Assembly (NCBI GenBank): GCA_023055425.1
Contig: JALGPY010000005.1
Location: 84,547,495-84,611,494 of the forward strand
Reading direction: 5' to 3'
DNA: 64,000 nt
From: Linanthus parryae
Lineage: Eukaryota; Streptophyta; Magnoliopsida; Ericales; Polemoniaceae
In this document: positions 10,393-20,556 of the stretch, one piece after another
Numbering within the stretch: position 1 is the stretch's first letter
Layout: the number at the start of each line of letters is the position of its first letter
Program-made: the position numbers and the translations under genes
The notes under the pieces: model-generated
Database searches by the model: none
Seen by the model: only the letters and a program-made list of their open reading frames with translations
What the model was told of the DNA's origin: nothing

Positions 10393-13300
10393 TCAAGTTG
10401 GAGTGTGGATGAGCCTCACACCCAACTTGGACAGTAGAAACCCAAAAACAGCAGGATGAAGGGGTTTAGTGAGCAGATCAGCTAATTGATGAGTTGTGGA
10501 AATGTACCTCAAAGAAATGACCTTTTTCTGCACCAAATCTCTTATAAGGTGGCAATCCATATCCACATGCTTAGTCTTGTCATGGAAGACTGGGTTTGCA
10601 GCAAGCTGGAGTGCTGAATTACTATCACAGTAGATAACTGGGACCTGCTGAAGAGTGATGCCAAAGTCATTAAGTAGATAAATGAACCATTGCAACTCAC
10701 AAGAAATGTCTGCCAAGCTTCTGTACTCTGACTCTGTAGAACTTCTGGAAATAACAGTCTGCTTCTTTGACCTCCAAGAAACAAGTGAATTACCCACATA
10801 AACCAGATATCCAGAAGTTGATTTCCTGGTGTCCAAACAACCACCCCAGTCAGCATCTGCATGGCCTATCAACTCAAGAGAGGAATGAGCTGAGAAGAAA
10901 AGACCTTGAGCTGGAGCATTGCTCAAATATCTAAGAACATGGTGTGCAGCCTTCAGATGCACTGCTGTTGGCTTGGCAATAAATTGGGAGAGTTTATGCA
11001 CTGCATAGCAAATGTCTGGTCTAGAATTACACAAATATAGTAATCTCCCTATCAACTTCCTGTATTTAACCATGTCTTCAGCAGATAAAAGATCTCCAGA
11101 ATCAGCAGTTAACTTCACAGAAGGGTCCATTGGCACAGATGCAGCTTTACAAGATTCATATCCATTCTTATGAAGTATATCTAAAGCAAATTTTCTCTGG
11201 CATAAACTAATGCCATGATCATTTCTGGCTATCTCAAAACCAAGAAAGTACCTCAGAAAACCCAGATCTTTCAGCTGAAATTTAGTGTTTAGCAAAACTT
11301 TCAAAGTGTTCAGTTCACTTAAAACATTTCCTCCCAAGATGATATCATCAACATACACCAAAATACACACAAAAGAGGACTTTGTGACTTTCAAAAAAAG
11401 TGTATAATCAGTTTTGCATTGAGCAAAACCAAGAGCAAGAAGAGTATTTGAGAATTTACTATACCATTGTCTAGATGCCTGCTTTAGACCATAGAGTGAC
11501 TTCTTGAGATGACACACCACTCTGCCATGTGGTGATAAAGTTGCTAACATGTGGCCAGGCACCTCATAACCTGGAGGAAATTCCATATACACCTCTTCAT
11601 CCAGCTCTCCATGAAGGAAGGCATTGTTAACATCCAGTTGCAGAAGATGCCAACCTTTTAGAGCTGCTAAAGCAAGTAGACATTTAAATGTAGGCAACTT
11701 TTCCACTGGAGAAAAGGTCTCTGTATAGTCAATTCCTTCTGTTTGTGTATACCCTTTTGCCACTAATCTAGCTTTAAACCTTTCTACCTCTCCATCAGAT
11801 TTCAGCTTGACTTTATACACCCATTTACAACCCACAGAATCATGTCCAGAAGGCAAAACAGCAATCTCCCATGTCTTGTTCAATTCAAGTGCTTGTAACT
11901 CTTCATTCATAGCTTTCACCCACTGAGGAGACTTGCAGGCTTCTTGATAGTTCCCAGGTTCTGAGACTGCATCCAGAGTGGCCAGACATTTTGAGAAGAC
12001 AGATTGACCTGGAACTGTGTCAAACACCACTGGTGCCAATGAAGCTGACACCATCTTAGGTCTGTTTACCACATAATCCTTCAAATAAGAAGGTACTCTT
12101 GACTCTCTGTTGCTTCTCCTCACAGGAACATTAGCAGAAGGAGAATCATGGAGCTCAGATAATGACTCTATGGGACCATGTAACTGCATAGAGCTGAAAT
12201 TTTCTGTGAGTGAAGGAGCTGCAGGAGTGTTACCATAATTCAAAGTAGTTTCTGGTAAAACTGGAGCAGGCAACACTATGTCATCATCAGAGTGGGGCCA
12301 CAAAGAGGATGGTGTATTAAAAGGGAACACTGTCTCATGAAAAACAACATCCCTAGAAATAAGAAAAGAGCATTTCTTCAAATGATACAACTTGTATCCT
12401 TTCATACCAAACACATATCCCAGAAACACACAAGGTTCAGCTCTGGCATCAAGCTTTGTCCTCCTTTGTTGTAAAGTGGAGGCATAACACAAACAACCAA
12501 AATCTCTCAAAGAGTCATAATCAGGTTTCTCTTTATATAAACACTCATAAGGAGATTTGTGCTGCAATACTGGAGAGGGAACTCTATTTATGATGTATGC
12601 AGCAGTCAACACACTATCACCCCAAAATCTATTTGGTAAAGAAGACTGGAACTTAAGAGCTCTTGCAACATTCAGAAGATGCTGATGTTTTCTCTCAACC
12701 ACTGAGTTTTGTTGATGAGCTTCAACACAACTTAACTGATGAACAATCCCTTTTTCTAACATGAAATCAACAAGAGCAAGCTCCTTTGCATTATCACACC
12801 TTATTCTCTTAATCTTAACTTCAAATTGAGTCTCAATCATAGTATAGAACTGAGGAAGAAGTGTCTGAGCTTTTGACTTGTGAATCATCAAATACACCCA
12901 TGTCATTCTTGTGGCATCATCCACCAAGGTCAAGAAATATCTGTGACCTGCATAAGTAGGAACTCTATATGGTCCCCAAATATCGCAGTGAATTAGTGCA
13001 AAAGCTGACTGTTCTAATTTTCCAATACTAGGAAATGGGAGCTTCTTTTGCTTTGCCAATGGACAAATCTCACATTGAGAATTATCAATAGAACCCCCAT
13101 CTTTCAAAACTGCAGTCATCCATTTAAGCTTGCCATCTGACAAGTGACCCAATCTTTGATGCCAAATTTGGCTTGAAAACATTTTGTTTGGCTTAGAGAG
13201 TGCATTACCACACAAATTAAGACCAGTATTAACTGTCTTCAAAATATAAAGTCCATTTGACTTATTACCTTCACCAAGAAGAATTTTAGTGCCTTCTTGC

Positions 13301-13560
13301 AAAATCTTGCAACCTTCTGAATCGCAGACAAACATGCACTTCTGCTCCTTGGCTAACTGAGTCATAGAAATCAGATTAAACTGAAACTCAGGCACATAAA
13401 GAACTCCCAAAAGCTGCAGTGTAGGAGTCAGAGTTACAACTCCTGTATGAGAGACTTTAACTCTCTTGCCATTTGGCAAATAAACAAAAACATTAGAAAC
13501 TTCAATAGTATCATCAAGAATACTAAGATCATGACACATATGATCAGTAGCTCCACTATC
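10393..13560 (-). CDS. Ty1/copia pol polyprotein, truncated at the protease
   Basis: One uninterrupted frame of about 1055 codons. It starts at the protease active-site motif DSGATDH (13560) and has no proper initiator there; the first ATG is at 13539. Order of domains: GAG-pre-integrase zinc finger (IWHQRLGHLSDGKL ... CEICPLAKQKK, an H-H-C-C set), integrase core with HCDIWGPY, VDDATR and the acidic HQQNSVVERKHQH, reverse transcriptase with GCKWVYKVK and the catalytic YVDDIIL, and RNase H with ADADWGGC, STESEYR and YCDSNSAL. This order (INT before RT) defines copia. Gag and half the protease are absent, so it cannot form particles alone. No frameshift or stop is seen, consistent with a young insertion. 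Confidence 0.92.
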   Translation of the reverse strand, partial: DSGATDHMCHDLSILDDTIEVSNVFVYLPNGKRVKVSHTGVVTLTPTLQLLGVLYVPEFQFNLISMTQLAKEQKCMFVCDSEGCKILQEGTKILLGEGNKSNGLYILKTVNTGLNLCGNALSKPNKMFSSQIWHQRLGHLSDGKLKWMTAVLKDGGSIDNSQCEICPLAKQKKLPFPSIGKLEQSAFALIHCDIWGPYRVPTYAGHRYFLTLVDDATRMTWVYLMIHKSKAQTLLPQFYTMIETQFEVKIKRIRCDNAKELALVDFMLEKGIVHQLSCVEAHQQNSVVERKHQHLLNVARALKFQSSLPNRFWGDSVLTAAYIINRVPSPVLQHKSPYECLYKEKPDYDSLRDFGCLCYASTLQQRRTKLDARAEPCVFLGYVFGMKGYKLYHLKKCSFLISRDVVFHETVFPFNTPSSLWPHSDDDIVLPAPVLPETTLNYGNTPAAPSLTENFSSMQLHGPIESLSELHDSPSANVPVRRSNRESRVPSYLKDYVVNRPKMVSASLAPVVFDTVPGQSVFSKCLATLDAVSEPGNYQEACKSPQWVKAMNEELQALELNKTWEIAVLPSGHDSVGCKWVYKVKLKSDGEVERFKARLVAKGYTQTEGIDYTETFSPVEKLPTFKCLLALAALKGWHLLQLDVNNAFLHGELDEEVYMEFPPGYEVPGHMLATLSPHGRVVCHLKKSLYGLKQASRQWYSKFSNTLLALGFAQCKTDYTLFLKVTKSSFVCILVYVDDIILGGNVLSELNTLKVLLNTKFQLKDLGFLRYFLGFEIARNDHGISLCQRKFALDILHKNGYESCKAASVPMDPSVKLTADSGDLLSAEDMVKYRKLIGRLLYLCNSRPDICYAVHKLSQFIAKPTAVHLKAAHHVLRYLSNAPAQGLFFSAHSSLELIGHADADWGGCLDTRKSTSGYLVYVGNSLVSWRSKKQTVISRSSTESEYRSLADISCELQWFIYLLNDFGITLQQVPVIYCDSNSALQLAANPVFHDKTKHVDMDCHLIRDLVQKKVISLRYISTTHQLADLLTKPLHPAVFGFLLSKLGVRLIHTPT

Positions 13561-13668
13561 TACGGCTACTGCTATTCCGGATGTTACTGTTCATTTGGTA
13601 AATATCATACCAAATGAACAGTAACTTTGTCAACTTCAAATCCATCCAGCAGCCTCATTTCTTCAATA
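13560..13668 (-). repeat. truncated 5' LTR of the nested copia element
   Basis: 109 bp matching 10277-10385 of the 3' LTR with a single visible mismatch. Homology stops exactly where the pol frame begins, marking the deletion junction. Confidence 0.88.
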
Positions 13669-13673
13669 CTCAG

Positions 13674-14144
13674 CGGCAATCAGTCCATAAGCAAAGCAGG
13701 GATGCCAGTAGGAGAAGTGACAACAAATGTTTTTGGTACATTACGACACAAAAAACCGGTTAGATGCATTACAATTTAAATCATGTACTCCTGCTGACAT
13801 AACATCTGATCGTGATTTTGAGCAAACTATGTAATGCATCTACTAAATCCAATTTGTGTATCCTGTGTTTGCCTACAACATTGTCCGTGACTTCCGAACC
13901 TTTACGCATCAGGGATTCTCAGTGGCCGAATCTCTGCTCCGTCAGCCTGAGACAAACTAGGTTCTAGGAAAGCTAAACTTCTGAATTTACTTTGACAAAG
14001 TTATTGTTTCTCAGGAAAACTTTGTCTAATTCAGACTTCTCGAAGATGAATATTATTTAATTGGACGAGACAAAATTCGATGAAATATGTCTGATATCGA
14101 ATAGGCCTACTGATGGCAAGTCTACCAGCATTTAGTCAAGACTT
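13674..14144. other. interior of the gene-carrying LTR element, unrecognised
   Basis: No open frame of note. It could be a degraded upstream part of the SNU114-like fragment, but I cannot align it by eye. Confidence 0.3.
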
Positions 14145-14285
14145 TGCAACACCATTGACACGCCTGGGCATGTTAACTTCTCTGACGAGATGACCTCCGC
14201 ACTCAGTGTGTGCGATGGTGTTGTATCAGTTTTTGATCTAAGGATGAATAATAACTGCTTTAGAAGACAATATAACGCTTCCTAA
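14145..14285 (+). pseudogene. SNU114/CLO-like spliceosomal GTPase fragment
   Basis: The frame at 14145 reads [20 protein letters not shown] and continues to [11 protein letters not shown] before drifting to a TAA at 14283. DTPGH is the G3 switch motif of translational GTPases, and the exact context CN.[15 protein letters not shown] is that of the U5 snRNP 116-kDa GTPase (yeast Snu114, plant CLO/GFA1) rather than elongation factor 2. Only the G3 neighbourhood is recognisable; the P-loop and the rest of the protein are not seen. It lies between the LTRs of the element at 7501-17180, so it is a second captured host-gene fragment. Confidence 0.62.
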
Positions 14286-15559
14286 AGCAATTGATGTGGA
14301 GATATCGGTCCGTTTAACGATTGTCGCTGGCACCCGCTTTGGTGCAGCACGCTACCGTTTTTGACACCAGCGTAGACGGAATTTTGGTTAAATTCTGGCT
14401 GCTTGATAGTGTCAGAATTCTTCATGATCACACTTGATTTCGGCATGGTGATCATATTTGGTTCGCTGTCGGGTGGCTGCTGTTTATGCACTGTTGAAGT
14501 CTGTTGTTCGCTTCCCGATTAGCTGGCGTTATGCACTGTTAAATTTGGGTTGGTTGTGCAGCAGTTAGCCGCTATTCTCGGGCCGTTTTGTTTAGGAAAT
14601 GTCGCTTCTCGTGGGTGATTTTTCTGGGAAGAAATATGGTGGAATGAGCGTAAGTTGCTCCAAGGTTCAGCCCAAAAACATGCTGCAAGGCGCTGAATTG
14701 TTCGCTGGAATTAGCACCGAACATGGAGCATTTATGGTGGTTGTCACAACATCTTTTTGTCTCGTTTTGTTAGTCAAATGGCGTCACTATTCGCTGGGAT
14801 TATTGGCTGCTTATAATCATTCAAGAGCATTGGCTGAAGACAACAGAAATTTTAGTGTGCCTTGTGAAAGGTTACATTCCATAATTTTTGATGTTGTCGT
14901 TGAAATTGGTTGTCATTTACAACAATTCCAAGAGTTTGCAAGCACTCATGGATATGCAGTTTAGTATAACTCAAATCAGAAGTATCATAGTCCTTATGAT
15001 TTGTATACTAATTAGAAAAATAATTGGACAACATAAAATTCCTGGATATTGGTATTTTGAGCCAATAAAATACAAAGGTCGTGATGAATTTTAAATCAGG
15101 AAATTTAAATATTTCGATGGAATTCATGATTAAAAGTTTCATGAATAGAGAGAGTTCCATATTAACTTTATTATTATCTTGTAGAGATAATAAGCAGAGA
15201 ATGAGCAAATATCATTCATGAAGAATGAAAAGAAATTATAGTTATAATTGTGGGGGATGTCCTTCAACATGGACTGTGTTTGTGCTATACCTGAATGGTA
15301 TGTTAAAGGCTAACATTGTGAAACAGCTAAATATGTGCGATGAGGCTTGTTGAAACTACAATATAAATCCTAGAAGAAGGATAATTGTTGTAAATAAGTT
15401 TACAAAGAACAAGAAGCACGTAACTAATGAAATTTGAGCTTATACGCGTGTTTTCAAACATTTTGTACCAATCCTTGTGATTGTGTACTAGTAAGCCTCC
15501 CCCATAGAAAGCTATTTGCTTTACCAAGTAAGGATCACTAAGAAAGATCAAGTAGATCT
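14286..15559. other. interior of the LTR element, unrecognised
   Basis: A 121-codon frame (14599-14964, + strand) starts at an ATG but has no motif I recognise, and I do not call it a gene. The remainder is probably decayed pol sequence leading into the recognisable RNase H tail. Confidence 0.3.
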
Positions 15560-15960
15560 CTAACTTAAGCGATCACTAATCCACAAGTGAATTTGTATTC
15601 ACTCTCGGTAGAATGGCAATTAGTTGGAAATCTTCAAAGCAGACGTGCATTGCAAGGTCTACTATGGAAGCATAATTCATAGAGTCAGACAAGGCAGGGG
15701 AATAAGCAAGATTGCTTTGTTACTTCCTCAAAGATACTCCAACTCGGCCAAATTTGTGTCTCTTATTTAAACACAAAGTAATATGTATAATGGTAAGTCT
15801 AGACATCTATTTTCGAGACAAGATACCATTAGGCAACTTCTCTCACAAAAATAAGATCGATCGATTGTGTAAAGTCAAAAGAAAACGGATCCGTTGACTA
15901 AATGTTTATCGAGAGAACGAGTTGCAAGTTCGTCAAGGGGAATGGGGCTAATGCCAATCT
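15560..15960 (+). pseudogene. decayed copia pol C-terminus (RNase H)
   Basis: Broken frames read in order: a GRMAISW-like segment, [11 protein letters not shown], a histidine/array segment, IRQLLSQK and DPLTKCLSRERVASSSRGMG, which are the terminal blocks of a copia RNase H and its tail. Several stops and frameshifts interrupt them. It belongs to the element at 7501-17180 and shows that the element's own enzymes were dead before its recent insertion. Confidence 0.62.
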
Positions 15961-16538
15961 CGTAAAGAGCTGCACGATAGCGGAAAACCCAACCTAGGTG
16001 AATGGAGATCCCAAGAACTAGGTTCAAAAGGGACAACCTAACTGTCTGTGCAAATACCAAAATCACTCATTAAAGAAACTATGTTTCCTTCCCATTCCCG
16101 GGGCGACGAGTGATGGGACCAGGGTAAGCTATGCTTTTAATGAGATCACATGTTAAGACGAGTATGGGTAGATACCCTTAAATGTGTCTCACCTATGTGA
16201 GTAGGAACTGAGGGCCGGTTCTAGGAGGATGACAAGGCATACTCCTCTAAGACTACTCATGAAACCAGGCAATAGTGTCTCAAGGCCAAAATGAGCACAA
16301 CCATGAGAACAAACTATGTTCAGGTTTTAATTGTGTGGTTACTATCGACTAGGTATACACCACTGCGAAACAGTTCAAAGCGCTTCGCACACTGTCTAGC
16401 CAGTATACCCTATAGTATCTCACTAATGGAAAAGTTCAAGGCCTAAGACTACTTCTCTTTATGCAATTAATTACCTACTGAGAGAATTGAGTCCAGAATA
16501 CCGATTGACACTTTCAGCTTCAACGCTAATTTGTCATT

Positions 16539-16550
16539 CATGTGGGGGAT
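16539..16550 (+). promoter_or_regulatory. polypurine tract
   Basis: catgtgggggat immediately before the right LTR; plus-strand DNA priming site of the element at 7501-17180. Confidence 0.7.
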
Positions 16551-17180
16551 TGTTGGAAAATATGGTTTTGACCCGACTTCAAACCCGGGTTCGAGAAAGC
16601 TCACTTGAGAGCTTACATAAAATTATAGAAGTAAAGAGATTTGTTCTTGATCTCATTTGTCAAAACCATTTATTGATGAATGAAAAAATAATACATTGAA
16701 GCTTAACGTCTCTCAATTGAGGAATGTAAATTAGTTGCATGCGCATTTTAATTTGAATTGAAAAGTTGTAACCTTTCAATTTGAAATGAACAATTGCAAC
16801 TATTCGTAAGAGGTGCCTTATTTCTATATATAGTAGCCTCTCCTCTCATTCTAGTGATTCCAATAATCATTCTTATTCTCTCAATATCTCTCAAACATAG
16901 TTTTGTTCGCCGTGTACTGTACACTGGTGCATCGTCTACAATACAGGAAGGAATTTTATCCTGGGAAGCAATTCGCCTTGTAGGATTCCACAAAGACGCA
17001 CCAACTGTGGGGGGGCGAATACTGCTTTACGGAGATCGTCGTCGTACGAGACTGTCCTTCAACTCATCTCCGGTTTAGTTGGCTTTTGGCATTTATTCTG
17101 TAAGTTTGTTTTTATCATTTTTGTGCTATTCTTCACTTCTTTTTTTTTTATTAGAACAAATTTGAATCTATTTTCTAACA
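16551..17180 (+). repeat. 3' LTR of the gene-carrying element
   Basis: 630 bp, nearly identical to 7501-8131, followed by the target duplication ATTGG. Confidence 0.88.
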
Positions 17181-17185
17181 ATTGG

Positions 17186-18649
17186 TTATTCAGAATTAAT
17201 GTCAATACTAGTGAGCCCTATTTCTAAAAAAAAAAAAAAATACTAGTGAGCCCTGCTGTTATGTTGAAAAATAATAAAAGAAGAGAATGAGTGAATAGAA
17301 GTAGCCAACCTAAACAAATAATATGTTCTCTTGTTGCCAATAATTCAGGTATGTCACAGTTTCATGTTTGGTTTTTCATCATATTTTATAGTTCTTTGTT
17401 TCTTTCCCTGCAGGTAATCAATCACGTTGCTTGCAAGAAAATATATTAATTACTTGCTTCCCAACTAATATTTTAGGTAAACTATTTGACTTTTAAAACC
17501 ATAACCAATGGTATCATAAAACTCCCCCCCCCCAATGGCACGCGTTCCCAAAGTGTTGAATGGAATTGAGTCAGCTTGACGGATATAAATATAAATATAT
17601 ACATATAAGGGCGGACACATGGCTGTGATTGGATGCGATTATTACTAGAGGTAGACTATAGTCAATAATCTGACTTTGTGTGGTCAAACCTGTAGTTGAA
17701 ATCCGGAATTCCGGAAGTAAAATAGTATTTCGGAAATTTTAAAACGGACTTCCGGAAATGGTGAAGAAATTCCGGATTCATTTGCAAAGTCTTGATGTGG
17801 CCGACAGGTACTTGGCATGGCAGCTTTTAATTGCTTGGATGGGTCAAAAGCTTACCTTATTGAGAATTTGCTGCATTTTTTTCTGCTCCATATTAAATGT
17901 TGTTCCTCAATTTTGAACCCCCGATTTTTGATAAGGAATTCTGGATTTGATTTTTTCTCCCTCCTTTACTATTACCGATTTAAACATTCTTTATTCAAAT
18001 TATTTCTAAATAAATAATTAAATAATCACATTTCTTTATAAAAATAATCATTACTCTCATTTAATCTACCACATCCAAACGCTACAGATTAAATCAGCTT
18101 TTGAGCTCAAAAGCTCACTTATTTCCACTCATCCAAACAGCACCATGATTCTTTATCGGGGCAACAAGTAACAATGTGTAGTTTTTATTTCAAGACGAGT
18201 AAAGTTACCACAATATTGAAGTGCGTACGTTACCAAAATCATCTTACTTCGATTACAGAAAGTCTTTCTTTAGAGACAACTTCAGAAGGTTAGCGCAAGC
18301 ATACATCTCCCTTTCATGAAAATCCAATTAATTTAGACACATATTTCACTAGATTTCTATTCTCAAATTCTCATATAGTCATATTATGATATTCAACTAT
18401 TAGAGAGATTCAAAACTGCAGAAAAACCAATGAAATAGATTAAACAAATCAGATCACTTAGTAGGACAAACTCACAAAAATACTGATGTCGTTATCTGAG
18501 ACTCTTGTCATTGTTTGGTCTGTCTGAGACTAGGTCCTCGCCAGTCGGGTTTCTATGGCTTCTGTGCGGGATTCTCACTGACTTCGTACTCTGTGTTTTC
18601 AATAAGTACGAAATTATGAATAAGCTCACTTATATATAAGCGCGGATGC
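17186..18649. other. AT-rich intergenic stretch, no gene recognised
   Basis: Contains a poly(A) run near 17228, a poly(C) run near 17523, and a cluster of TTCCGGA motifs at 17700-17790. The 18080-18145 segment ('ccacatccaaacgct' ... 'catccaaacagcacc') looks like the end of a hAT-type MITE but no partner terminus was identified. No protein-like frame. Confidence 0.35.
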
Positions 18650-20157
18650 ACGTTTGACCCAGAGTTGTTCTGTAAGTATTCCTTTGGCATCCCATTTTAA
18701 GCTAAGTTGTAACACCCCCAAATTTTCATTACTGAAATTCCGGGCGTGCCCTTCTCGTGGAGAATTAACCACCATGATCAGGAGAAAGGATCTTTGCTTC
18801 GGATTCAGAAAACACACTTTATTACATAAAAAGTTCACAAGCCTTGTTCAGAGTTATTACAAACCATTATATTACAAACAGCGGGATAATGAAATTACTA
18901 CTTTATTCAAGCGATGTGATACTTCCACTAGTATGCGACGTCCCCATCCCCAACGTAGGCCTCTCCTGTGGTGGTTTTACAAAACAAGGACACCACATTA
19001 AAAGTCAGTGAAAACTGAATGAGAACGAATCACAACGCGTAAATCAGAGTGAGGCACATGTAAGTATTAATACAAGTTATGACATGTCCATTTATTCCAA
19101 AAATAAGTTTAGTTCTTTAATCGGGGAGATCCAATACCAATAATCATATCCAGTGTGAACGGCGAAATAATCCGCTCGTCCGAACCAATCTCACCTCAGC
19201 ATCTAGACCTTAAGTGTCGACACCCCCTACGAGGGAAACTGTTGTCCCAAGAGAGTAGTACTAGAGCCTTACCATGTGCTAATGCACCCCAGAGGAAACC
19301 ATAGAGTGATAACGCCCAAATAGGGGTTATCTTATAGCCTGAAAAGACGTGTATGTGTGCAGGAAAACCGCGTTTTAGCCAGAAATCACCCTCAGAAAGC
19401 CTCGGAAATTAGAACGAGATGTTTATTTGTTCTTCGTAAATTTCTGCTTATTTCACGCATTTCAAGATATGATCACGGGTTTGTTCATGTTGTCTTCACA
19501 GGAACAGGTTCGGGAAGTGCATTGGGATGCGTGCCGAGACAGAACTGGGTTCGCCTCGGGAAACGTGCAGAAAATGCTCGGAGTAGAATTTGACCGAGAC
19601 TGGTACAAGGGAGAGCGAAATGGAAAACGGAACGACTGGAGGAAAAACGAGCAGTGAAAATCGACCGAGGAAGCTGAAAATGCCAAAATCGAGAATGACC
19701 GAGATGCGCTCGGTTGACAATATCTTGAGCTTGACTTGGAATTTTGAAGTGAAACCAGGGGCAAAAGAACGGAGACGTCAAGGGCTTTCCGAAAACAGGT
19801 TATAATGCTGAAACGGAGTCCGGCCAAAAAACCGACTCCCGTCAAGTGTGGGTCCCAGACAGGCCACGCCCGAGTAAGGAGTCTCGTTTCCCGGTGTCCA
19901 GAGTTGTAAGCAACTACTTCTTGTTCGGGACGATTTTCGGGACAATTTTGGCCTAGGGGTATTTTGGTCATTTTGGCACCGGGCCCGGGTTTCCGGAGTC
20001 AAGTTCAGATTTTGTCTCCCAATTTCAGGCAGCAGTTTTCCTATGGCCAGAGTCAGGATAGGGCAGAATTTGGAGCGATTTTGACCCAGGGGTATTTTGG
20101 TAATTTTGTCAAGTTTCGGGTCAAAACGCAGGCCGATGCAGAAAAGAGCAGTTTTCC

Positions 20158-20485
20158 TTGCTGTCTGCGTATTATACGCAGGATGCTGCGTATTATACGC
20201 AGACAGCAAGCTAGAGGGAGGATTTTTGGCCAGTTTTTGACCCTGTCTGCGTATTTTACGCAGGTCCTGCGTATTATACGCAGTCAGGGGAATAAAATAC
20301 GCAGGAAAATGGTATAATACGCAGCCAGAATGGTATAATACGCAGCCAGGATGGTGAAATACGCAGCCAGGATGGAAAAATACGCAGCCAGGGAGGAAAA
20401 TACGCAGAAATCAGCACATGTCAGGCTACTGTCTGCGTATTATACGCAGGATCCTGCGTATTTTACGCAGACAGCACAAAATTTG
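20158..20485. repeat. array of self-complementary CTGCGTATTATACGCAG motifs (5' LTR)
   Basis: Near-perfect palindromes (CTGCGTAT-T/A-TACGCAG and the variant with TTTT centre) occur in pairs, for example at 20163-20210, 20245-20285 and 20430-20482, each pair able to fold as a hairpin. Between them are half-sites 'aataYgcagccagg' spaced about 18-20 bp from 20300 to 20410. The array ends about 65 bp upstream of the TATA box, suggesting a protein-binding or RNA-structure role. Not a CRISPR array: there are no unique spacers. Confidence 0.85.
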
Positions 20486-20546
20486 AGGCGGTTTCGGGCA
20501 GTGGCAGTTTCGTAAATAAAGGCAGTTTCCAGAAACGTCTTCATCA

Positions 20547-20556
20547 CTATATAAAG
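20547..20556 (+). promoter_or_regulatory. TATA box in Athila-like LTR
   Basis: CTATATAAAG; the same box lies at 32992-33001 in the right LTR. It fixes the probable transcript start near 20580. Confidence 0.65.

Larger units (their letters stand above)
9915..13668 (-). mobile_element. nested Ty1/copia retrotransposon with 5' deletion
   Basis: The termini are TATTAAG... on the left and ...CTTCAATA on the right, flanked by a perfect 5-bp duplication CTCAG (9910-9914 and 13669-13673). On the minus strand it starts with a truncated 5' LTR (13668-13560), continues directly into pol at the protease active site, and ends with a polypurine tract (10396-10386) and a full 3' LTR (10385-9915). The 109 bp shared by the two LTRs differ at only one site that I can see. 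The rest of the 5' LTR, primer site, gag and the N-terminal protease are missing. The LTR ends TA..TA rather than TG..CA, which is unusual. It sits inside the older element at 7501-17180. Confidence 0.88.
7501..17180 (+). mobile_element. copia-like LTR retrotransposon carrying host-gene fragments
   Basis: Two near-identical LTRs (7501-8131 and 16551-17180) begin TGTTGGAAAATATGG and end TTTTCTAACA. They are flanked by a perfect 5-bp duplication ATTGG (7496-7500 and 17181-17185), so the ends are secure. A polypurine tract (tgtgggggat) abuts the right LTR, giving + orientation. I count only about seven differences between the LTRs, so insertion was recent. Yet the pol tail at 15560-15960 is riddled with stops and no gag or RT domain is visible: the element was mobilised in trans. 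The interior holds a COPT5-like copper-transporter copy, a SNU114-like GTPase fragment and a later copia insertion (9915-13668). Confidence 0.86.

Noticed and set aside
14599..14964. 121-codon + frame in the retroelement interior
   Set aside because: No recognisable domain; it lies between a captured fragment and decayed pol.
19462..20317. Several open frames of 70-170 codons on both strands in the Athila-like LTRs
   Set aside because: They recur in both LTRs, have no domain and overlap the promoter and palindrome array; they are by-products of non-coding sequence.
20158..20485. CRISPR-like array
   Set aside because: The repeats are palindromic, unevenly spaced and lack unique spacers; the context is a plant retrotransposon LTR.
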